64,000 bases of DNA. Source: Aaosphaeria pasadenensis. Lineage: Eukaryota > Ascomycota > Dothideomycetes > Pleosporales. The stretch lies in contig JAKLMB010000056.1 of the NCBI GenBank assembly GCA_022813625.1, positions 29,696-93,695 of the forward strand, in the 5' to 3' direction. The notes under the pieces were generated by a model. The model saw only the letters and a program-made list of their open reading frames with translations. It searched no databases and had not been told where the DNA came from. Below, piece by piece: positions 11,405-22,519 of the stretch (position 1 is the first letter of the stretch; each line of letters starts with the position of its first letter). The position numbers were made by a program, and so were the translations under genes.

Positions 11405-14400
11405 ATGGCATCGTCGGGAATACCGCTTTTCATGTCAGACAAGTCAAACATCGCTCGTGCTCTTCATCCCTACTTTCCTGATGACCAAGCAGTGAGGAAG
11501 ACATGGCGCCCAGTCTCTTTCAGCAAGGTTGCCTTTCTCATCACGATATTCCTATTCACTGGCTTTCTCGCCAGCACTATTGCACTTCATCTAAAGTATG
11601 AACGCTCCGGCGCAATCATGTTTGCTTCGGACGGGAGATCCATCTCTGACGCACAGAACTTCTTGTATCTCTATCTCCCAATAATTCTAGTCACGGCCTT
11701 AGGAATCTGGATCTCAGTCCTTGATCTTGACATCAAGCGCCTGGATCCTTGGTGTCGCCTTTCTGGAAATGACGGTGACTCCGCATCGACCCTCTTCTGC
11801 CAATACGATACCGCTTTCATACTTGTTGTGATATACCAGGCAGTGCGTGCCCGGTAAGATAATTAGCCCTCCCATCCATTTATACCAATTGAAATGACTA
11901 GGCACTGGATTGTGGTCAGTTCGTCGGTGCTGATGATCATAGCAGTTATTGTCATTCCTGCACTTCAGAATTCACTTTTTACCACGACTACCAAATCAAT
12001 CTCTCAAAAATCTCTTATTGGGGTACCGTATGAAATTGTCAACGCCTCAGCCCAGCCACGAACTATGAGCAATAGCTTTCTAATCACTGCGTATTCGATT
12101 GCTTGGCTTGGGCAAAGTGACCCTCCCTTTTCCACGGCATCCAATGTACTAACCCCCTTCGATCACCCATCTATCAAAGGTGCTCTGCAGGATTCTGTTG
12201 CTTCTACATCCTTGACCAGGTTTTGGTCGGAGGTCGATTGCTGGAAGCCGCAGGCCGTGATTAGGAATAAAACAGGCAAGGAAATCTCCTTCGACGACGT
12301 GAGAGGCTGTCGACTGAACAGCGTTTTTAGCGACGACGCGGATTGGAACACACCGGAGCCACAGCTCTCGGCCTTACACATCCCGGTCAACTCTCCCGGG
12401 TTTACACTCATTGGAGACATCTATATGTCTAAGAACATATCATCAATGTGTACCGAATATCCAAACCGCTTTCTGTCCGTTTGGTGGATAGCTGGATCGG
12501 ACCCCGACTTCAGCAATCGTGGTAACGGAACCGCCCTGTTTTGCGACGTGAGCTTTTACAGACAACCGGTAGTGGCCAAAATCTTTCTCTCAAATGATAG
12601 TGTCGATTCAATTCATGCCATGGGTCCCAAAATGCTCCTTTCGCAAGAGGAATTCAACAGTACGCATTTTCAGAACATGACCGTCGGAGGCAGACCACCA
12701 AACGCGTACAGTATGCAGGGAAACAATCAACAAGTGATGATTAATATTGATGAGGCAAGCGAAATAGATAACGGGCGGCGAACATGGCACTTGAATTACA
12801 GTACCCCGGTGTACCCTTCGTTGCCATCAGGCGTCATGGTTGACTGGTTGGTTACATTGACGCAACTACCGATTCACGAATACCTCAACTCTTCAAAGCT
12901 CGCAACATCATATGATCAAACGTACCAGCAGCTCTTTGCTTTAGCCATGGGTCATAATTTCGCACCACAGCCAGAGACCCAGCTAGAAGTCGAGATTGAG
13001 GGATTACAGAAAGTCGTTACATTAGTACCTGCTTTCGCATATACCATAGAAGCGCTGTTTTTGATTGCGTTGATTCTTTGCCTCTTCTTGGCTTGGCAAG
13101 TTATTCCCAGACGGTTGCTTCTAGTTCGAAATCCAGATTCTTTGGCTCAAGTCATGGACCTTGCTCGTTCTGCAACTGTGCAGAGCAATTTCAGAGCTTA
13201 TAGCAGTTCGACTGAGCGGGAGATGAAGAAAGGTCTACAAAATGACAAGTTCAGGCTTGCAATGTCAACAGATGGCCGTCCGGTTTTGTGCAAGTTCAAC
13301 CCTCAATTGCACATCCAGCCATCTCAACGCAACAGGAAGGTTCAGCCTTCGTCTATTGCCAAACCCGTACTAGAGGTGTCGTGGACAGCTACATTTTTGG
13401 CCTTATCGTTGATCACCTCATTCACGGTCCTTTTATACGTGCTGAATAGTCAAGCAGAGAAAAAGAATGGTATTTCCTTGCCTAGAGGAGGTACGTTTAT
13501 TGTTCAGCTTGCGCTTAGCTTTGCACCCAAAATCTTTGCGACTCTTCTTGGAGTCTACATCAATGCCGTCTGTCGAGCAACTTCATTTTTGAAGCCTATG
13601 GAGTATCTTAAGAGAGGACACGCTAAAGCCAAAAGTACACTCCTTGCCAACTTCACCTCACTCCCTCCCACAGTCTTATTTGCGAGAGCTTTCCGAGCCA
13701 GACAATATTTTCTTACTCTGCTGAGTCTCTTGGCCCTTCTGTCCAATGTCCTCACTGTTTCCATGGCCGGCATCTTCGTTCAATATGATGAAGTCATAGT
13801 AAAAGGTACATCCGTTGTACAATTAAAAGAGCGTTCCTAGACCCCGCGACACCTCAATCACTGGTATTGGAGCTCTATCAAGATTCGATTTTCACAGTCG
13901 CTGCGAACGCGTCGGGGCTTACAAAGTTGCCAACCTGGACAACGACGGAGTATGGTTATCTTCCTGTCGACCTGGGCTCTCTGAACCGCAGCACGCAGGA
14001 TCAACAAATAGAATTCCAGAGTGTTGGATACGGTGCGGATTTAGACTGTGTCAACTTTCTAGACATTTATCCAAACCAAAGCGTACATTTCGAGTTCTCG
14101 GAAAATTATACAAATCTCGCATTCAGCTTCTGTTATGGTTGGCCAAGTGGGGAATCTGCATCTTGCGATTCTTCCATGCGCCAGTCGTCCTATTTGAACA
14201 ATATCTCAAATATACCAGTTAACGTTGTCTCATATTACGAACTACAAACAGCCGTAACACTACCAAATGGACCGAATGACCAGCCGATCTAGAACGGGCA
14301 GGAGAACGAGCAGCAAATTATTTTAGGGTGGCTTCGCGGTAGGTGGGCGGCAAACACAACACCAAATCTAGAAGCTTTGGATCCACAGTCACTCCAAGGG

Positions 14401-15183
14401 ATAACCTTTGAGTACAATGCTACGGTGATAGCATGTCGGCCACGACTCAAAACCCAAAGATCTGTTATACGGGCTGATATGGAGGGTAATATAATCTCCG
14501 CAAGGCACTTGGGACCCCCGGATTACAATACCAGCTCTAGCATGAATCTGACCAACGCACTCCGAGCCACCATCAGCGAAACTACGCGAGGTTTCACCGC
14601 CAACGCTAAAGGATGGCATGCCAACATCATCGCTCCAGACTGGTCAAACTACCTCTACAAAACCATACTCAACGGGACCGATCTTGTGGGTCCCGCCAAC
14701 CCTGTACCGTCTGTTGAATTTGCAAGCAAAATTGCTTCACAGACATTTAGTCGTCAATTCGTTGCCCAGCTGTTCCTGGATCGCCAGTATCTCAAAAACG
14801 CCGATACCAAGTCCAGCGACGGAATGCAAAGCGCGAACCTCTACCGCTCTGTTCGCCGCTTCCGTCTCTCCACCCCCATGTACATCATCACTCAAGTCAT
14901 ACTCACCCTCGATCTCATCGTTCTCTTGATTAACCGGTTTTTATTGTCAAAGCCATTCCTGCCGCGGCAACCGTCTACCATTACATCGCAGATTGCCTTT
15001 TCGGCTGCGTCGCATGTTATTGACGGTGTTGCCGCAGCGGTCAAGGGCGCTCGGGGTGATCCAGGGCTCGAAGTATTGGATACCCAATTGGGGTACCGAT
15101 TTGGGTATGGTAAATTTGTTGGCAAGGATGGGAGGTCGCATGTAGGCATTGAGCGAGACCCCTTCGTACAGAAACTGGATTGA
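11405..15183 (+). CDS. DUF3433 domain large membrane protein (possible in-frame stop)
   Basis: A large fungal membrane protein with two DUF3433-type repeats, function unknown. Exons 11405-11853, 11902-13805, 13841-14253 and 14293-15183 give 1218 residues, the usual size for the family. Each half has the TRP-like start (RPVSFSKVAFLITIFLF near residue 35; ILEVSWTATF-like stretch near 650), a helix pair, and a long extracellular region with many NxS/T sites. A final helix near residue 1130 precedes a cytoplasmic tail. The first intron is ordinary. The second and third would be only 35 and 39 nt. The second removes a TAG at 13838; the third is a multiple of three and removes an in-frame TAG at 14290-14292. 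If the third is not an intron, the gene carries a nonsense mutation and is a recent pseudogene. Identity is firmer than intactness. Confidence 0.72.
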
Positions 15184-15736
15184 ATGAGAACGCAAGTATT
15201 TACTTCTGGAGCTTAGCAACAGTAGTTGGAATGTGTTGTAAGGCTGGATATCAATTGTTGGAGAGGACGCATTGCTCTTGTGGCTGAGCCGTTGACGGAT
15301 CATGTCACAGCCATAATTATGATGCGATCTAATCGTCTTTCATCTAATCTCGGCGAATTTCAAAGCCGGAGAGGCTTAGCCGATCGAAAACAAATGTCCT
15401 TGCTTGGTCATTTCACCGATGTTTCTGGACGACAAAGGCTCGTTCACAGTGAACCATGGCACGATCGGACCGACTTTAATGATTGCGCACCCCAGCAGCC
15501 AGGAAATTGCGCCGAAGAATGCTTGGAATCGAATCACCCACGCGGCGCATTTGTAAGAGTAGTCCCTACACTCTTGCGTCATTGCGGAAAAGTTCCGTAA
15601 ACTGCCATGGTTTTCATAATCACGAAAAGCATTGCTGATCAACTAAAGAAATGATTTTTATAAATAATGGAATTGCATCCGGGGAATTTAGTTGCCCACT
15701 CGCCAGCAACACTGATACTTGCGCCATCACTCCAAC
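15184..15736. other. Intergenic, promoter of the secreted binding protein
   Basis: No supported gene. A small minus-strand frame (15376-15642) has no recognisable relative. Confidence 0.45.
15657..15666 (+). promoter_or_regulatory. TATA box
   Basis: The sequence TTTATAAATA lies about 75 bases before the ATG at 15737. This is a good position for the core promoter of the secreted solute-binding-like protein. Confidence 0.45.
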
Positions 15737-16830
15737 ATGCGGTCGTCCATTTCCCTCGCAGTAGCCGCTCTTGCAACAGCCGTTCTTGCTACACCTAGTA
15801 CCGAGAACCGTACGATCGACGAGATCTACCTAGCTGCCCTGAATGAAGGAGGAGTTGTCACACTCTGGCATGGCGGTGATGAGAAAAATCAGCAAGATGG
15901 TTTGAAACAGGCTTTCGAGAAACGTTTCCCCGGTATTACCCTGAACGTCACTGTCGATTTATCTAAATACCACGACGGTCGTCTCGATGAACAGCTCGCC
16001 AATAACGATGTCCAAGTAGACAGTATTATCTTGCAGACGCTTCACGATTATCCTCGTTGGAAGGAGGAGGGTGCTCTTCTCAACTACAAGCCCCAAAACT
16101 TTGACAGCATCGCGTCTGAATTCCAGGATCCAGACGGTGCATACTATGGTTATGCCATCTTCGGCTGGACCACCACTTGGAATACAGCCAAGTACAATGG
16201 AAGTCTCGGTGATTTCGCAGATGCATTACTGCCCGAGTTGAAGGACAAGCTCATCCTCACCTACCCTAATGACGACGACGCTGTGCTGTACGCTTTCGAT
16301 CTTGTGTAAGTATTCCATTGATCAGAAGTTGGGAATGGCATTGATAAAAAGGCAGCATCAAAAAGCTCGGTAACGAATGGTTCGATGCTCTCGTCGCCCA
16401 AAACCCGACTTGGGTCCGCGGAAGTGCTACACCTGGGGACCAGCTTGCTCTAGCGAACAACTCATATGTTGCCGCCTTTGGAACAGGCGGCTTTTCTGGT
16501 CCCAATGTAAACACCTCTTTGCCAACCGATGCACCCTTCGTCACCTGGCCCCAGACTGCAGCCATCCTTAAGGATGCCCCTCATCCCGAGGGCGCAAAAC
16601 TGCTCCACAACTTCATCCTCAGCGACGAGTGGCAATTCGCTACACCACAGTGGACTGTCCGTACTGATGCCCCTGCGAACTTTCCCGATATCTTCCAGGA
16701 GCCCAACACTAATGTGACCGACTTCCTCCCCTGGATGTTGGACAGGCCTAATGTTGAGAGGCTCCGTTTCTGGTACGAGGCGAGACTCGGAACTGCCCAA
16801 GGACTCAGTCCTCTCGAGGATGATTTGTAA
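15737..16830 (+). CDS. Secreted bacterial-type extracellular solute-binding protein
   Basis: A periplasmic-binding-protein fold in a fungus. Two exons (15737-16305, 16356-16830) give 347 residues. The N-terminus is a clear signal peptide (MRSSISLAVAALATAVLA, then TPST). The mature part has the ABC-type iron/thiamine-binding layout: GVVTLWHGG near residue 38 (first beta strand), FEKRFPGITLNV, DSIILQTL, GAYYGYAIFGWTTTWNT in the hinge region, and the helix EGAKLLHNFILSDEWQ near the end. Bacterial relatives deliver ligands to ABC importers. Fungi have no matching importer, so the role here (scavenging, iron or cofactor binding, or an enzymatic reuse) is unknown. Several NxS/T sites fit secretion. 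No membrane anchor is seen. The single 50-nt intron shows adaptation to the fungal genome if the gene was ever transferred. Confidence 0.8.
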
Positions 16831-18081
16831 ATGCTTGTAATTGAAATTTTCAGTGGCGCATATATGCACACCAATGTACGCCAGTGCGGTCTATTACGGT
16901 GTTGCGATAGAAACATTGTACATATTTGCGACCTTCAATTAATTATTAGACTAATATCTTCTCATTCTCTGAGATTGCTTTACAGTTTCAGAGATGATGC
17001 ATTGTGTACAAGAATTACGAGAGTAATTGACACCATGTAACCAGAGAAAATTGTACAAGACTAAGAAAAAAAGATGATGATTCGCGAATTGCGTTTACGA
17101 GTAGATCTGATAACTGTAACCTTGGTCGTGGAAAGTCCTTTCGATTATCGGACCTACTTCACAGCACCAGTACAGGGGTTGGCCTAGACCTGCCGTCTGT
17201 GCCGTAGTGGCCGAAACTATTGAGATCTGCAATTGCAAGGCAGTGTACCTGCATTGATAATGCGACATCGTTCAAAATTGCCCAATACGGGTTTCAGACA
17301 TGCAAGAAATAATGTATGAGAGGCTCTCGGTACACCCCTATCCGTCATAGTACCGATTTAGAAAGTCAGGTCTGAACGTCGCTGTTTAGCCACACCAAAT
17401 TATCGGATCTCAATGTCGCGCAAATCTGCCATATGGATTGCTTGAAAAATCATAGCATACCGCCAACGTTCAGATTCATCACACGAATTAACACAGCAGC
17501 GTTTGCTCCGCATCATTATCACATCAAATAACAAGACATGTCCACATATTACTCGACCTATCTCGCTTGATTTGATAGGTACAAGATCCTGAGGTTCATG
17601 ATGAACAATGAAGTGCAAGAATGTTCAACAGTAACCTCTTTATGCGCATGTGTTCCGGTTGGTCAAGAACAGGTGCTCGGTGCTCTTGATAATCCGCTCC
17701 CTTATCTGCAAGATCGTGTGAAAACGAGCGGGGAAAGCGTACAAACTTGTGGGATCGAGATTTAGTCTACAAACTGAAGATTATATATTGCGTCCTCGAT
17801 TCGCATGCCCGCATATGTATTCAAATGCCCTAACATTCCCACGCGAAGTTTCATTTCGAGATGTGGGGCATCATCAATGCTACCGCTATCGTACGAATTC
17901 AACCGTGGAGTTAATAAACATCGAACACGGCAATTCGTTATAGCACTCAACATTGGCTAATATCAAGGTCGCAATTCTCAATGATGCTGAACCTTTCTAA
18001 CTATGGGAAGGAACATATATAGAGTTCCGAATCGTGTTTCTCGCTGTTCATCGCTGTTCGATCGTTTTGTCTGCCTTCAAG
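16831..18081. other. Intergenic, 1.25 kb, no gene seen
   Basis: AT-rich with only short unrelated frames. The right end includes the promoter of the DUF8021 gene. Confidence 0.5.
18014..18022 (+). promoter_or_regulatory. TATA box
   Basis: CATATATAG lies about 60 bases before the ATG of the DUF8021 gene, a plausible core promoter position. Confidence 0.35.
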
Positions 18082-18900
18082 ATGCGCTCTATTATTCCCA
18101 TCATCGCCGTCATCTCTACAGCTGCCGCGCACTGTACGCGTCCGCAGCTCGTAGAAGCCGTTGATGCATATTTGAAGACGCAAACCTCTGGAAAAATCTC
18201 CGATCTCACGTCTCGATTTGACAATTCCACCTGGCTTGGCTACTACGAAAATGGCAAAAAGGTTGATCCTAGCATCGGGATCTTGAACAAACCCCTTGCC
18301 ATTACTCATAACCGATCAATATACGATACCACGGCATGCGCGACATACAGCGAAGTAATTGTCAATAGCACGACTGATCCTCACGTTATCGGCACCCAAC
18401 TTCGCTTCGCCAATCATCACATCAACAAAGTCGATACCATCATCACTAAACCCGGGGATTGGCTTTTCAATATCACAGGATATGCCTATTGGGCTGCTTT
18501 CGAAAACTGGTCTGAGATCCCAGAAGCGCAGCGCGACACTCGTGACACGCTAAAGAAGGCTGCGGATGCGTATTGCGATCTTTTCAATAATCCGAATGTG
18601 ACTGTGCCATGGGGAACGCCGTGCGTTCGTCTTGAAGGCGGCCTGTACGGAGATCCAGGACCGAATGGAACATGTGCGGTTGGTGTGCCGAGTGGAGTAC
18701 CATTGAAAAACCGTCGCTACGTCATTGACGAGACATACGGTGCGGTCGATGTCATGTTGGATTTTGGTAACAGTCAATGGCCCGATACGCATGAGTTTCG
18801 AATTGAGAAGGGAAAATTGCGATATGTTCACACCATGACGCATTGTGGAATTCCTAATTGCGGAGTTGGAAACGGTACTTTCATTCGTCGACATCTCTAG
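18082..18900 (+). CDS. Secreted DUF8021-family protein
   Basis: A secreted fungal protein of unknown function, 272 residues and intronless. The ATG at 18082 gives a short signal peptide (MRSIIPIIAVISTAAA before HC). The body follows the DUF8021 pattern as I know it: a helical start CTRPQLVEAVDAYL, then a D-x-C-ATYSEVIV strand, the HVIGTQLRF segment, the KPGDWLFNITGY motif, VPWGTPCVRLEGG, and the closing WPDTHEFRIEKGKLRYVHT with paired Cys after it. These look like an alpha+beta barrel of the SnoaL/NTF2 type, but that is inference. About seven NxS/T sites are present. An in-frame non-ATG extension upstream was ignored. Confidence 0.8.
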   Translation: MRSIIPIIAVISTAAAHCTRPQLVEAVDAYLKTQTSGKISDLTSRFDNSTWLGYYENGKKVDPSIGILNKPLAITHNRSIYDTTACATYSEVIVNSTTDPHVIGTQLRFANHHINKVDTIITKPGDWLFNITGYAYWAAFENWSEIPEAQRDTRDTLKKAADAYCDLFNNPNVTVPWGTPCVRLEGGLYGDPGPNGTCAVGVPSGVPLKNRRYVIDETYGAVDVMLDFGNSQWPDTHEFRIEKGKLRYVHTMTHCGIPNCGVGNGTFIRRHL

Positions 18901-19275
18901 TACTCAAGATACTCAATGAACGAGTTGCAATAACATTATGTCATTCTCAGTGTTTGGCCCGAAAAGGCAGCTGCTTATAATGTACGTCTGCGCTCACCTT
19001 ATCTTCTATCCAGGCGTGCCACATTACCTTACTTATCATTGAGTTGGACGCCGGTTATACCGATTTTAGTGTACTTTATCGATTTGATGTCCTAGTCGCT
19101 AGTCCGAACACCGAACATGTTTGTATATCAAGATGGACATGCACTGCAAACCTATATATCCCATGCTATAAACCCTTTACTCAAATCCTCGAGCCTCATT
19201 TTTTCACATTTGTTTGATTCACCTTGAATTGAGCTACGCAGATAGTAACATCGGCACCGTCCTAGTCTAGCCGTA
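18901..19275. other. Intergenic, no gene seen
   Basis: Short spacer between two genes on the same strand. It holds the probable promoter of the FAD oxidoreductase; no distinct motif could be assigned. Confidence 0.45.
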
Positions 19276-20622
19276 ATGTATCCCGTTCCCCATCCCGTTC
19301 CGTCGTATTGGCTCAGCGAACCCCATAAGCTACACGATGTGCGGAGTACCCCAGATCTGCCCCCGCGCACTGACGTTCTCATAATTGGGTCCGGTATGGC
19401 TGGCATTATCACTGCGTACCACTTTCTAGAAGGCTCCTCGTCGCCAAACTCAGAGTCGCCAAACGTTGTGCTGCTAGAGGCACGCGAGCTGTGCTCCGGT
19501 GCGACAGCAAGGAATGGGGGCCATTGCAAGATCAAAACGAACACCCTCGCCGGCCTCATTGGGTCACGCAATCTTGAAGACATCGACGAACTTCAGGCGT
19601 ACGTAATGGGCGTCATGGATAACATCAAACATATCGTTGAGAAAGAAGAGTTGGATTGCCAGTTGGAGCTCCGGCGGAGCTTCGATGTTCAGACTGATGC
19701 CGAAGATTCTAAGCAATTAAAGAAACTCTTTGATGATTCTCGCGCTAAGGGTGCTAGGTGGACGAAGGATACGAGTTTTATCGACGAACGTTACGCTGAG
19801 CAGATAACTTCGATCAAAGGTGCCACATCAGCTTTCAGCGTGCCAGCGTGCTCATTCTGGCCGTACAAGTTTGCGACCCTACTCGTCGAAAGGCTACTTG
19901 AGCGATACCCGGGAAAGCTCAATGTCCAAACGAATACGCTGGTCAAGTCGGTTAAGCAACAAGAAAATGGCAAAAATCTAATCACTACCGCACGCGGGGA
20001 CATTGCTGCTGCGAAGGTCGTCTTTGCGACGAATGCGTACACGGCGGGGCTTCTGCCGCAATTCGAGAATGTGATCGTTCCGGTGCGTGGGATGGCTACC
20101 CACATTGTTCCTTCCAAGCCCGTGCGTCCGCATCTCACGCAAACCTACAATATCGACTTCGGTGCAGACAAAGGTGTCGATTATCTGAATCCTCGTCCGG
20201 ACGGTAGCATTGTTGTTGGTGGTGGAGGATGGCACTTCAAATCCGATCGCAAGTCTTGGTTCAACAATTTCGATGATTCAGCTAGATTCTCAGATGATGT
20301 CGAAGAGCATTGGAAAGGATACATGCAGCGCACCTTCCATGGATGGGACGATAGTAACGCGGTTTCAGATGCTACGTGGGTGGGTATCATGGGTAACACA
20401 CCGGATGGGTGGTCGCATGTTGGCCGTGTGCCGGGCACTAAGAGCCAGTGGATTCTAGCGGGGTTCAATGGGGGTGGAATGGCCTTGATATTCACAGCAG
20501 CAAAGGCAGTGGCGAAGATGGTTCGTGAAGACTGTGACTTGGCGCAGGTGAGGAAGGAGTTCGGCATTCCAGCCTTGTTTGGAACGAGTACGGAGCGGTT
20601 GGAGAAAAGCTTCGGGGAGTAG
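19276..20622 (+). CDS. FAD-dependent oxidoreductase, DAO family
   Basis: A flavin amine/amino-acid oxidase-type enzyme (D-amino-acid oxidase superfamily), 448 residues, a single exon. The dinucleotide-binding loop is TDVLIIGSGMAGIITAYHF near residue 33, followed by the glutamate of VVLLEARELCSGATARNGGHCK. That ATARNGGH block is typical of the group that covalently or tightly binds FAD and oxidises secondary amines. DGSIVVGGGG near residue 310 and the C-terminal WILAGFNGGGMALIFTAAKA close the FAD site. No signal peptide is seen, so it is likely cytosolic; the C-terminus SFGE is not a peroxisomal signal. The substrate cannot be read from sequence. It converges on the kinase-like gene that follows, with 95 bases between stop codons. 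Confidence 0.88.
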   Translation: MYPVPHPVPSYWLSEPHKLHDVRSTPDLPPRTDVLIIGSGMAGIITAYHFLEGSSSPNSESPNVVLLEARELCSGATARNGGHCKIKTNTLAGLIGSRNLEDIDELQAYVMGVMDNIKHIVEKEELDCQLELRRSFDVQTDAEDSKQLKKLFDDSRAKGARWTKDTSFIDERYAEQITSIKGATSAFSVPACSFWPYKFATLLVERLLERYPGKLNVQTNTLVKSVKQQENGKNLITTARGDIAAAKVVFATNAYTAGLLPQFENVIVPVRGMATHIVPSKPVRPHLTQTYNIDFGADKGVDYLNPRPDGSIVVGGGGWHFKSDRKSWFNNFDDSARFSDDVEEHWKGYMQRTFHGWDDSNAVSDATWVGIMGNTPDGWSHVGRVPGTKSQWILAGFNGGGMALIFTAAKAVAKMVREDCDLAQVRKEFGIPALFGTSTERLEKSFGE

Positions 20623-20717
20623 TGCTTCCATTGCCCCAAACATGACAGCTTTTACGCCGCTAGAATCAGTCAAAAGAGATCGTCCATGCGCCCAATCCCT
20701 TCGCACATTCCTTCTAT

Positions 20718-21992
20718 CTAACCATATAACGTGTCGCCCATAGCTCCCAGTTCGTAATCTTCATTCTGGCTTTTCCCGATCTGAATCCACTTCACCGCGG
20801 CCCTCATTAAAGATTCAACTCTCTCCATTGGCTCCTGGATTGGAGCCGTGGGATTTCGCCGAATAAACCAACAGATCATATGCACGCCCGCATGTATCAA
20901 TGTCTTTCTCTTCAACTCTTCATCAATTTCACCGTAGCCTTCGAAGAAGGATTTGATCATTGCGCGGATGAGCGCACGCGGAAGGAGATAGAAGTGACCC
21001 TTCTCGTAGAGGTCTGCAAGCATTTGTCCTAAGTCGACTGCGAAATGGGAGAACTGTGTGAATTCAAAGTCCAACACCGTCAGATTGATCTCTTTTGAAG
21101 GAGGTGCTGACCCTTGTGAGCCTAGCGATATTAGGAGGTTTCCGGTCCAAAGGTCACCATGGATGATCCCGTAAGAGTTTGTTCGTTCAGTAGTTTGCAT
21201 GTCCGAGTAGGAAACCGATAAATCACGACAACCCGCATCGACAGCCTCTTTTATGGTATCTCTGACGTTATCACCCTCTTCCAATATGTTGCTGAAATTC
21301 TCCTCGAGAATTGAAAGAACGGCTTCATAAGAGATCTTCCTTTTCAGCTCCCTCATGCCTTCGTTAGTCATGACGACCCGGCTCAATGACAGAAGTTCTG
21401 TTGACGACGAATAGGTCTGATCGTGGAATCCGCGCAACCATCCTCCCAGTGCGCGACCAATGTCTTTTATTGAGTCGTTCGGGACTTTGGCAAGTATGCT
21501 GCTTCTCCCGAAATCCGCAAAGACGTGCAGCGATGGCGTGATGTTATGATGGATGTCTGGCGAGGTTGTAGGATATTCTGCGAGTAATAAAGGCGTTTGT
21601 ACTTTAATTGTCGTTGGGCAAATCAATGAGACGGGATTTGATCGTAAGAACTGGAGCACGCTACGCTCGACCAACTACAAAAGCAATGAGTATGGGTGCT
21701 ATGGAAATGAACATTTGCTCTCGGTCTTGGGGTCACGGACTACACGTGTGAGATCCAGCCGAATGTCCTGGTTACCGGAAGCATGACCAACGCTATGCTT
21801 CACGATGATTGTGTCATCATTGGCGGATGTAGTATTGTCAGGAAATTCAAGTGGCACGATAAGTTTGCCTCGACACACTAGATTCGTCGTTCCGCTTGGT
21901 ATCCGGGTGAGTGTACTACAGGCGTAGGGAGATTGCGACAGCCGAGCAATGATTCCGGAGATCAATTGCTCCTGAGAATTCACGGATGCCAT
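20718..21992 (-). CDS. Aminoglycoside-phosphotransferase-like small-molecule kinase
   Basis: An APH/choline-kinase-fold protein of 401 residues from two exons (21992-21744, 21674-20718 on the minus strand). The 69-nt intron begins GTAGTC and joins LDLTR to LVERSVLQFLR in phase. Kinase hallmarks are an N-lobe strand with lysine (DDTIIVKHS), the Brenner motif IIHGDLWTGNLL (catalytic Asp and Asn), and the metal-binding Asp in LTVLDFEFTQ. Fungal APH-like kinases are mostly of unknown substrate; despite the family name, this does not imply antibiotic resistance. The ATG at 21992 was preferred to one nine codons upstream because it gives the usual short lead-in. It diverges from the TatD gene across a 527-base shared promoter. 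Confidence 0.85.
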
Positions 21993-22519
21993 ATTTTTTG
22001 AAAAGCAATGTTTTTTCATGCGCTCATCATGTATCTTGTACTAGGCAATGACTCATGGACAATTGGTATGCATGATTGCCGCTGCAACCACGCATCCAAT
22101 CAGACGTCCTGTTCGTCTAGGCAACCTTGAGAGCTCAATTCAGATCCCAAATTATATAAAACGGAAGGGCAGGATATATGTAATTCAAGCGGCTCCGGAT
22201 CGGGGGTTTGTCACAAACATACATTTGAGGAAAGATTTGATGGAAAAAGTGTTCTTATCACCCCCGTTGGGAAAACGGCTTATCTGTCATTTGATGAAAC
22301 TATTAACATTCATACACGTCCACTGATGACTTTGTTGCATTTGTTGTAACGACAAGCTTTACGAGATGAGTCTTAGCTGGCCCACAACCCCCGGTGGTAT
22401 CGGCCCGTTCCGAAATCGGCACCATTTTAATCGACAAGTAATCTCGTATTGTTGTTCTATACAACATAGACCAAATCCAGCCCACCCGAAACGTAGTCTT
22501 TGGGCGAGCCCGTCCCGCC
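21993..22519. other. Divergent intergenic region between kinase-like and TatD genes
   Basis: A shared upstream region of 527 bases for two genes reading away from each other. No coding frame is supported. Confidence 0.5.

Noticed and set aside
20718..21992. Antibiotic resistance gene (aminoglycoside phosphotransferase)
   Set aside because: The fold is shared by many fungal small-molecule kinases; nothing shows aminoglycosides as substrate.
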